DNA of 64,000 nt from JAWVFK01 sp033856175. GTDB lineage: Bacteria > Actinomycetota > Thermoleophilia > Solirubrobacterales > 70-9. The stretch lies in NCBI GenBank assembly GCA_033856175.1, contig JAWVFK010000012.1, positions 1-64,000 on the forward strand, given 5' to 3'. Made by a program: the position numbers and the translations under genes. The notes below the pieces were generated by a model. It saw only the letters and a program-made list of their open reading frames with translations, did no database searches and was not told where the DNA came from. Of the stretch, positions 58,258 to 64,000 are shown piece by piece. How positions within the stretch are numbered: the first letter of the stretch is position 1; each line of letters starts with the position of its first letter.

Positions 58258-59667
58258 ATGAAGACCGCGACGAACAAGCGACGGAATCCTCGCCTGACGC
58301 GGGTCCGGGACGAGTCCGGCATGACGGTCTTCGAGGTCCTGGTCGCGGCGATCATCCTCGTCATCGGCGCTCTGGCGACGTTCCAGATCTTCGATGCGGC
58401 GGCGCGTAACAAGTACCGCACCGAGCAGCGCCAGGTCGGCCTCGATCGCGCCCAGCGCGAGATCGAGAAGCTCCGCGACATCCCCTACGCCCAGCTGGCG
58501 CTCAGCACGTATCCATCGTCCTCGTCAAACGTCAAGGACCCCCGCTACCGCGTCCACGGCACCGACTTCGCCCTCAACGCCAACGGCAGCGGCGACGAGG
58601 CGATGGTCGTCAACGGCGGCTCGCTCTACGGCGGCGGTCTGGTCGTGGGCGGGACAGTCGATCCCGCCCCCCAGCATTTCGTCAGCGGCGACGTCAGCGG
58701 CGACGTCTTCCGCTTCATCGTCTGGATCGACGATCCCAACTGCTTCGCCACCTGCCCCGGCAGCCAGGATCTGAAGCGGGTCGTCGTCGTCGTCAAGCTC
58801 GACGCGCCGGCGCAAACGGGCCAGCGCTCCTACGTCGAGACGCAGTCGGACTTCGTCGATCCCAAGGAGACGGCGCTGAGCGATCTTCCCGCCGGTCCCA
58901 ACGGAGCGGTCACGGCACAGCAGTTCTATCTATCCGACACGGTTTGTCCCGTCGCCGGCGCGACCAATCGCGCCAACATCACCGCCGATCACCTCCTTCA
59001 CAACACGATGGGAAGCTGCCTCAGCGGCCTTCATACCGGCACCACGACAGGCGCGCCCGACGCCCTGCTGACGAGCTCGCCGCCCGACCCCTTCCCGCTC
59101 GACACCACCCTTCCGGCGAGCTTCGACTATGCCAACGACGCCATTCTCGAGCCCTCGCCCAACACCGACAAGGGCCTGCAGCTGTTGCGCCAGGACAGCA
59201 ACGGCTGCAGCTACAGCCCGGCTGGCGCCAACCCTCAGGCCAAGATCCATCGCTGGGTCACGGACGCGCTGCCGCTGGCGTTCTCGATGAGCGGCAACGC
59301 GACGTTCGAGTTCTATACCCAGACGATCAACGACGCCGTGATGGACGGCAAGGTCTGCGTCTACCTCTTCGTCCGCAACCAGGTGGGGCCCGTCGTCACC
59401 GACACCCGCCTGCTGGACTCCGGCACCGGCAACGCCTACTTCACCTACTCGCCGGTGGGGGGCGGGAACTGGCCGAGCGGAGCTTGGACGAAGGTGCGCC
59501 TCAACATGCAGTTCCCCCCGACGACGACGCTGATCGGCCAGCGAGTCGGCGTCGCCCTCAGCGTCGATCGCTCCGAGACCGCCACCGACGGCCTTCAGTT
59601 CCTCTATGACCATCCGGACGATCCCTCGCGGCTGGAGGTCGATACGACCACCCCGCTGGGGGGTTGA
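58258..59667 (+). CDS. Minor prepilin with large C-terminal domain (PilV-like)
   Basis: 469 residues; ATG is two bases after the previous stop. The prepilin site is DESG/MTVFEVLVAAIILV, Glu at +5. The first 150 residues resemble PilV (RAQREIEKLRDIPYAQLA). The last 200 form an extra beta-rich, jelly-roll-like domain (FEFYTQTINDAVMDGKVCVY, LNMQFPPTTTLIGQRVGVAL), perhaps a binding module at the pilus tip. No adhesion motif is certain. Confidence 0.85.
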   Translation: MKTATNKRRNPRLTRVRDESGMTVFEVLVAAIILVIGALATFQIFDAAARNKYRTEQRQVGLDRAQREIEKLRDIPYAQLALSTYPSSSSNVKDPRYRVHGTDFALNANGSGDEAMVVNGGSLYGGGLVVGGTVDPAPQHFVSGDVSGDVFRFIVWIDDPNCFATCPGSQDLKRVVVVVKLDAPAQTGQRSYVETQSDFVDPKETALSDLPAGPNGAVTAQQFYLSDTVCPVAGATNRANITADHLLHNTMGSCLSGLHTGTTTGAPDALLTSSPPDPFPLDTTLPASFDYANDAILEPSPNTDKGLQLLRQDSNGCSYSPAGANPQAKIHRWVTDALPLAFSMSGNATFEFYTQTINDAVMDGKVCVYLFVRNQVGPVVTDTRLLDSGTGNAYFTYSPVGGGNWPSGAWTKVRLNMQFPPTTTLIGQRVGVALSVDRSETATDGLQFLYDHPDDPSRLEVDTTTPLGG

Positions 59668-59697
59668 GGTCGGCGCGCCCGTAGCCGAAGAAGACTC

Positions 59698-60465
59698 ATG
59701 CCTCTGACCGCAACCGCATCGTTCGCCTTCCTCTTCGGGATGATCGGCGGCAGCTTCGTCGGCGTCGTCGCCCACCGGGTGCCGCGGCGCCTGTCGATCG
59801 TCGGCCCGCGGTCGCGCTGCGACGGCTGCGGCACGACGATCGCCGCCTACGACAACATCCCGGTTCTGTCCTGGCTGGCGCTGCGCGGTCGCTGCCGCAG
59901 CTGCGCCGCCTCGATCCCGGCGCGCTACCCGCTCGTCGAGCTCGCCCTCGGCGCCCTCTTCGCGGCGACCGTCCTCGTCTTTCGCACGGAGCCCGTCCAG
60001 ATGGCGATGGGCCTGGTGCTCGTCTCGGTGCTCGCCGCGGTCACGCTGACCGATCTCGAGCGCCACGTGATCCCCAACCCGATCATGCTCACCGCCGCCA
60101 TCGCCGGCCTCGGGATCGCGGCGGTCGGCGACCCAGCCGGTCTGCCGGAGCGCCTGATCGCCGCCGGTGCCGCCGGTGGATTCCTGCTCGCCGCCGCCGT
60201 CGCCTATCCCGCCGGGATGGGAATGGGCGACGTCAAGCTGGCCGCGGTCATGGGCCTCTACCTGGGCAAGGCCGTGGCGCCGGCGCTGCTCATCGCGATG
60301 ATCGCCGGGGCCCTGGTCGGCGTGGTGATGATGGTCCGCGAGGGCGCCGCGGCGCGCAAGCGCGGCATCCCGTTCGGGCCGTTCCTCGCGGCGGGCGCCG
60401 TCGTCGGCCTCTTCGCCGGCGACGCGATCGTCGATTGGTACCTCCAGACCTTCCTCAACGGCTGA
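59698..60465 (+). CDS. pilD: Prepilin peptidase / N-methyltransferase PilD
   Basis: 255 residues. N-terminal domain with the Cys4 site CDGCGTTIAAYDNIPVLSWL and CRSCAASIPARYPLVELALG. The catalytic aspartates are in LTDLERHVIPNP and GMGMGDVKLAAVMG. Eight hydrophobic segments. It cleaves prepilin leaders and methylates the new N-terminus. It should process the three prepilins just upstream, and perhaps the TadE-like protein at 40288. Confidence 0.95.
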   Translation: MPLTATASFAFLFGMIGGSFVGVVAHRVPRRLSIVGPRSRCDGCGTTIAAYDNIPVLSWLALRGRCRSCAASIPARYPLVELALGALFAATVLVFRTEPVQMAMGLVLVSVLAAVTLTDLERHVIPNPIMLTAAIAGLGIAAVGDPAGLPERLIAAGAAGGFLLAAAVAYPAGMGMGDVKLAAVMGLYLGKAVAPALLIAMIAGALVGVVMMVREGAAARKRGIPFGPFLAAGAVVGLFAGDAIVDWYLQTFLNG

Positions 60466-60503
60466 GCGATGACTGCCCCTAAACAACTGGCGCTCTGTAG
60501 CCG

Positions 60504-61571
60504 ATGACTCCTGTGATGCTCTCCAGCCATAAGCCAAATTCAACCGTCGGCCTCGACATCGAGGCGGGCAGCATCGCCGCCGTCGAGGTCAGCGTCAACG
60601 GCAGCACCCGCATCGCCCAGACGGCGATCGCGCCGCTCAGCGCGGGCATCGTCAAGGAGGGCGAGGTCATGGACGCAGCCGAGCTCGGCGTCTCGCTCAA
60701 GGCGCTGTTCGCCGAGCACAAGCTCTCGAAGTCGGTCCGCCTCGGCGTCGCCAACCAGCGGATCGCCGTGCGGACCCTGCAGCTGCCGCTGATCGAGGAC
60801 CCGGATGAGCTCGACACCGCCGTTCGCTTTCAGGCCCAGGAGCACATCCCGATGCCGCTGACGCAGGCCGTCATCGACTACCAGGTCGTCGGTCGCCAGC
60901 GCGAGGACGAGGGCGGTCACATGGAGGTCGTCGTCGTCGCTGCTCGCCGAGACATGCTCGAGGCGCCGTTGCAGGCGCTGCGTGCCGCCGGCCTTCGCCC
61001 GGTCGGCCTCGACCTCGCCGCCTTCGGCATGATCCGCGCCCTCGCCGCCGAGCAGGCCGGCGTCGATCCCGCCGGCACGTCCGCCGTCGCCTACTGCAAC
61101 CTCGGTGATGTCACCAACCTCGCGGTTGCACGCGGCAGCGCCTGTCTGTTCACCCGGATCTCGCCCTTTGGGCTCGAGGCGATCGCCTCGCGGCTCGCCG
61201 AGCGCCGCGGCCTCAGCCTCGACCATGCCCGCGCCTGGCTCGGCCACGTCGGCCTCGTCAAGCCGACGGCCGAGATCGAGGGTGACAGCGCCACGATCGA
61301 GCTCGCCCGCGAGGCGCTCGAGGACGGCGTCACCAAGCTGACCAACGAGCTTCGCCTCTCGCTCGAGTTCTACGCCGCCCAGGAGGGCGCCGTGCTCGTC
61401 GAGCGCGCGATCGTCTGCGGTGCCGGCAGCTTGATCGAGGGCTTCGCAGATCGCCTCGGCGAGGGGCTCGGGCTCCGCTTCGAAGCCGCCAAGCCCCCGG
61501 CGCTCGGCTACCTCGACGAGGCCGACGCGGCGCGCCTGACCCTTTCCTACGGACTCGCTCTGGACGACTGA
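60504..61571 (+). CDS. pilM: Type IV pilus assembly protein PilM
   Basis: 355 residues. Actin-like fold: VGLDIEAGSIAAVEVSVNG at the N-terminus, VRLGVANQRIAVRTLQLP, DYQVVGRQ, and GLDLAAFGMIRAL, and the C-terminal VERAIVCGAGSLIEGFADRL. It binds ATP in the cytoplasm and docks to the PilN tail. The ATG 60516 is an alternative start. Confidence 0.92.
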   Translation: MTPVMLSSHKPNSTVGLDIEAGSIAAVEVSVNGSTRIAQTAIAPLSAGIVKEGEVMDAAELGVSLKALFAEHKLSKSVRLGVANQRIAVRTLQLPLIEDPDELDTAVRFQAQEHIPMPLTQAVIDYQVVGRQREDEGGHMEVVVVAARRDMLEAPLQALRAAGLRPVGLDLAAFGMIRALAAEQAGVDPAGTSAVAYCNLGDVTNLAVARGSACLFTRISPFGLEAIASRLAERRGLSLDHARAWLGHVGLVKPTAEIEGDSATIELAREALEDGVTKLTNELRLSLEFYAAQEGAVLVERAIVCGAGSLIEGFADRLGEGLGLRFEAAKPPALGYLDEADAARLTLSYGLALDD

Positions 61572-61576
61572 AAGCA

Positions 61577-62410
61577 ATGCGCCCCGTCAACCTGATTCCA
61601 CCGGAAGAGCGCCGCGGCAGCTCAGCTCCCGCGCGCACCGGGCCCCTCGCCTACATCGCGATCGGCGGGCTCGTTGCCGTGCTCGTCGGCGTTATCGCCG
61701 TCGTCACGACCGACAAGAAGATCAGCGACCGCCGCTCCGAGCTGGCCGTCGTCGAGCAGCGTCAGGCCGCGGCCGACTCCCAGCTGAAGGGCCTACAGTC
61801 GTTCGCCTCGCTGCGCAGCGTCGCCGATCAGCGCACCGCGACGGTCGCCAGCCTCGCCAAGAGCCGCTTCGACTGGGTGCGTGTCATGCGCGAGCTCTCG
61901 CGGATCCTTCCCTCTGACGTCTGGCTGGTCAACGTCACCGGCAGCGTTCGACCCGATGTCCAGGTCGACAGCGGTGCCGCCATTGCGCCGCGCGGCAACA
62001 TCAGCGGTCCCGCCATCGAGATCATCGGCTGCGCCACCGGCCAGGACGCCGTCGCTCGATTCATCTCCGACCTGCAGGACATCGATGGTGTCACCCGCGT
62101 CGGCGTCGACAGCTCAAAGCGGCCCGAGAGCACGACCGCCGGCGCTGCGGGCGCTGGCAGCGGCAAGTCTGACGACTGCCGCACCAAGGACACGGTGACT
62201 CGCTTCGAGCTCGTCGTCGCCTTCGATGGCGTCCCGGCGCCGGCTGTGCCCGGCGCCACCCCGGCCGCACCCGCAGCCGGCTCAGCGACCGCAGCCGCTT
62301 CTTCGGACTCCTCGGGCGTCGCTGAGACCCAGACCCAGCAGGCCGCTGCCAAGCAGTCGGCCGCGACCCAGACCGCCAAGGCCCAGAAGGCCACCAACCT
62401 GGTGCCATGA
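61577..62410 (+). CDS. pilN: Type IV pilus assembly protein PilN
   Basis: 277 residues. It starts MRPVNLIPPEERR, the PilM-binding motif of PilN, followed by one transmembrane helix (YIAIGGLVAVLVGVIAVV) and a coiled coil. The periplasmic-type domain resembles PilN. The C-terminal 55 residues are a low-complexity Ala/Gln/Thr tail, longer than usual. It overlaps pilO by four bases. Confidence 0.9.
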   Translation: MRPVNLIPPEERRGSSAPARTGPLAYIAIGGLVAVLVGVIAVVTTDKKISDRRSELAVVEQRQAAADSQLKGLQSFASLRSVADQRTATVASLAKSRFDWVRVMRELSRILPSDVWLVNVTGSVRPDVQVDSGAAIAPRGNISGPAIEIIGCATGQDAVARFISDLQDIDGVTRVGVDSSKRPESTTAGAAGAGSGKSDDCRTKDTVTRFELVVAFDGVPAPAVPGATPAAPAAGSATAAASSDSSGVAETQTQQAAAKQSAATQTAKAQKATNLVP

Positions 62411-63225
62411 AGTCCAGCGACCGGACAATCCTCGTCGGAGTCGGCATCGCCGCAGCGGTGATCGTCTTCCTGCTCGTCGTCCTGATGCCCAAGCGCAGCG
62501 ACGCCGACAAGCTCGGGACCAAGGTCGCGGAGGCTCGGGCTGCTCTCGAACAGACCGAGCAGCAGGTTGCCTTCGCCTCGCAGGCGCGCAAGAGCTTCCC
62601 GACGAACTATCGCCGCCTCGTCGTCCTCGGCAAAGCGGTTCCGTCGAGCGACGACACCTCATCGCTGCTGGTCGAGCTGAACAGCGTCTCGCGGCGCAGC
62701 GGCGTCCAGTTCCGCGGCATCGAGGTTGCAGCCGGCGCGGTCAGCGCCGCAGCGGCCCCGGCCCCGGCCCCGGCCCCGAGCGCGGAATCCGGCCAGCAGG
62801 GCTCCAAGTCCTCGGCCTCGAAGGCCTCGGCCACCCAGACTCCCCCCGCCGCTGCGACCGAGGCCAGCGCCGCGTCGCTGCCGATCGGCGCCACCGTCGG
62901 CTCGGCGGGGCTGCCCGTCATCCCCTACAAGCTCACCTTCGCCGGCAGCTTCTTCCGCGTCGCCGACTTCATCAGCGGCGTCCAGAAGCTCGTCTCGCCG
63001 AAGGCCCAGCACGTCACGGTCAGCGGCCGGCTGATGACGATCGACGGCTTCTCGCTCTCGCGCGACGACAAGCTCGGCTTTCCCCACCTCAAGGTCTCGA
63101 TCGCGGTGACCACCTACATGACGCCGCAGCAGCAGGGCCTGACAGCTGGCGCGACCCAGGCCGGCCCGGCTCCTGTCGAGCAGCCTTCGACGACCAACGT
63201 CTCGAACCCGGGAGCGACGCCATGA
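62407..63225 (+). CDS. pilO: Type IV pilus assembly protein PilO
   Basis: 272 residues. Transmembrane helix ILVGVGIAAAVIVFLLVVLM, then a coiled coil and an alpha/beta domain (LPVIPYKLTFAGSFFRVADF) as in PilO, interrupted by an Ala/Pro/Ser-rich insert of about 60 residues. It should pair with PilN in the membrane. Confidence 0.9.
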   Translation: MKSSDRTILVGVGIAAAVIVFLLVVLMPKRSDADKLGTKVAEARAALEQTEQQVAFASQARKSFPTNYRRLVVLGKAVPSSDDTSSLLVELNSVSRRSGVQFRGIEVAAGAVSAAAAPAPAPAPSAESGQQGSKSSASKASATQTPPAAATEASAASLPIGATVGSAGLPVIPYKLTFAGSFFRVADFISGVQKLVSPKAQHVTVSGRLMTIDGFSLSRDDKLGFPHLKVSIAVTTYMTPQQQGLTAGATQAGPAPVEQPSTTNVSNPGATP

Positions 63226-64000
63226 AGGTCCCCAGGATGAGCCTTCCCAAGATGAGCGCCGGCAAGGGCTCGCTGAGCAGCGTGGCGGCGCCGAAGTTCC
63301 TCGTCGACCTCTTCCGCGACATCCGCGATCGCGGCCTGCTGCCGGTCGCCGGCGCGCTGATCGTGGCGATCGTCGCCGTGCCGATGCTGCTCGCCGGCGG
63401 CTCGACCCCGGTGCCGCCGCCTCCAGCTCCGAGCGCAACCGCTGCGATCTCCCAGAGCGCGCCCGGCGCCGCGGTGGTCGTCAGCAATCACGGCATTCGC
63501 AATCTGGGCGGCCGCAAGCTCGGCTCGCCAAAGGATCCCTTCAAGCAACGCATGCAGGTCATCGACACGAGCGGGTCCCAGCTCGGTGTGGGCGCCAGCG
63601 GGCCGACGACGACGATCTCCAGCGCTCTCGGCGCAGCGGCCGGCTCCAGCAGCTCGACCAGCGGTGGCTCGAGCGGGTCGAGCTCGGGATCCAGCTCCGG
63701 CGGCTCCAGCGGCGGTTCACGGAGCCACGGCGGCAGCAACAACTCCTCGAGCCAACCGGCCGACCCGTTGCCACCTGCCGAGGTCATCCCCGCCAGCTAC
63801 GTCGTCGACACCCGCGTTACCCGTGCCAGCACGACCGCCTTCGAGAATCGCAACGACGTCGCCTTCCTCGACCCGCTGCCGACCGCGGCCAAGCCGGTCT
63901 TCACCTTCGCCGGCGTCACCGACGACGCCAAGAAGGCCCTCTTCCTGCTGCCGAACTCGACCTCGGTGACCGGCGGCGTCTGCGTGATCCCGGTGAGCGC
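63222..64000 (+). CDS. Membrane-anchored protein in PilP position (partial at window end)
   Basis: At least 259 residues from ATG 63222, overlapping the pilO stop by four bases; the end is outside the window. Basic N-terminus, transmembrane helix (LLPVAGALIVAIVAVPMLLA), a Ser/Gly-rich linker (about residues 135-170) and the beginning of a globular domain (VVDTRVTRASTTAFENRNDV). Position matches PilP, but no lipobox is present and PilP homology is not evident. Confidence 0.75.
   Translation, partial: MKVPRMSLPKMSAGKGSLSSVAAPKFLVDLFRDIRDRGLLPVAGALIVAIVAVPMLLAGGSTPVPPPPAPSATAAISQSAPGAAVVVSNHGIRNLGGRKLGSPKDPFKQRMQVIDTSGSQLGVGASGPTTTISSALGAAAGSSSSTSGGSSGSSSGSSSGGSSGGSRSHGGSNNSSSQPADPLPPAEVIPASYVVDTRVTRASTTAFENRNDVAFLDPLPTAAKPVFTFAGVTDDAKKALFLLPNSTSVTGGVCVIPVS

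Noticed and set aside
1..64000. tRNA genes, CRISPR arrays and insertion sequences
   Set aside because: No T-loop/acceptor pattern, no regularly spaced repeats and no transposase motif was recognised by eye; a dedicated scan was not possible.

Overview
This is a high-GC window whose coding style (GTG, TTG and rarer starts, many start codons placed a few bases after a TANNNT hexamer), F420-type LLM oxidoreductases, ergothioneine genes, RsrA/RskA-like anti-sigma factors and a Gram-positive-style gene order all suggest an actinobacterium. The deep-branching class Thermoleophilia (Solirubrobacter/Conexibacter-like) fits best. That placement is inferred from gene content and style, not from a marker-gene tree. 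No rRNA, tRNA, CRISPR array or insertion sequence was recognised.

Left part, 1-24.2 kb: accessory and surface functions. The window opens inside the 3' end of a surface-protein gene whose C-terminus is repeated, almost unchanged, at the end of a 2413-residue secreted protein (16948-24189). Between the two copies lie crotonase, thiolase and thioesterase genes of acyl-CoA metabolism, a ceramidase-like secreted hydrolase, a secreted propeller-like protein, an ECF sigma / anti-sigma / cupredoxin operon, a small zinc-ribbon protein, a VapBC-like toxin-antitoxin pair, a MarR-controlled FMN-reductase/VOC operon and a secreted alpha/beta hydrolase. A second ECF-like sigma gene sits directly before the giant protein. 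Inside the giant protein is a segment that reads like a calcineurin-type phosphoesterase with its metal-ligand motifs replaced.

Middle part, 24.2-48.2 kb: a zinc-ribbon/cyclase/AAA/TPR regulator, a CtpE-like P-type ATPase overlapping pyruvate kinase, a three-gene proton-translocating transhydrogenase (pntAA-pntAB-pntB), a secreted phospholipase A2, a second toxin-antitoxin pair, a polyprenyl sugar phosphotransferase next to an LPXTG-type surface protein, a MerR-like regulator, ergothioneine genes egtB-egtD, class II fructose-bisphosphatase (glpX) and a BrkB/YihY membrane protein.

Right part, 48.2-64.0 kb: the primary sigma factor, then an almost uninterrupted type IV pilus locus: pilT1, a PilX-like protein, a membrane-anchored thioredoxin-like protein, pilB, pilT2, pilC, pilA, two further prepilins, pilD, pilM, pilN, pilO and a truncated PilP-position gene. 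A 320-bp gap between pilC and pilA holds a clear cyclic-di-GMP-I (GEMM-I) riboswitch aptamer (about 56964-57051). The major pilin is therefore likely controlled by c-di-GMP, separately from the motor genes upstream. This is the strongest regulatory finding of the window.
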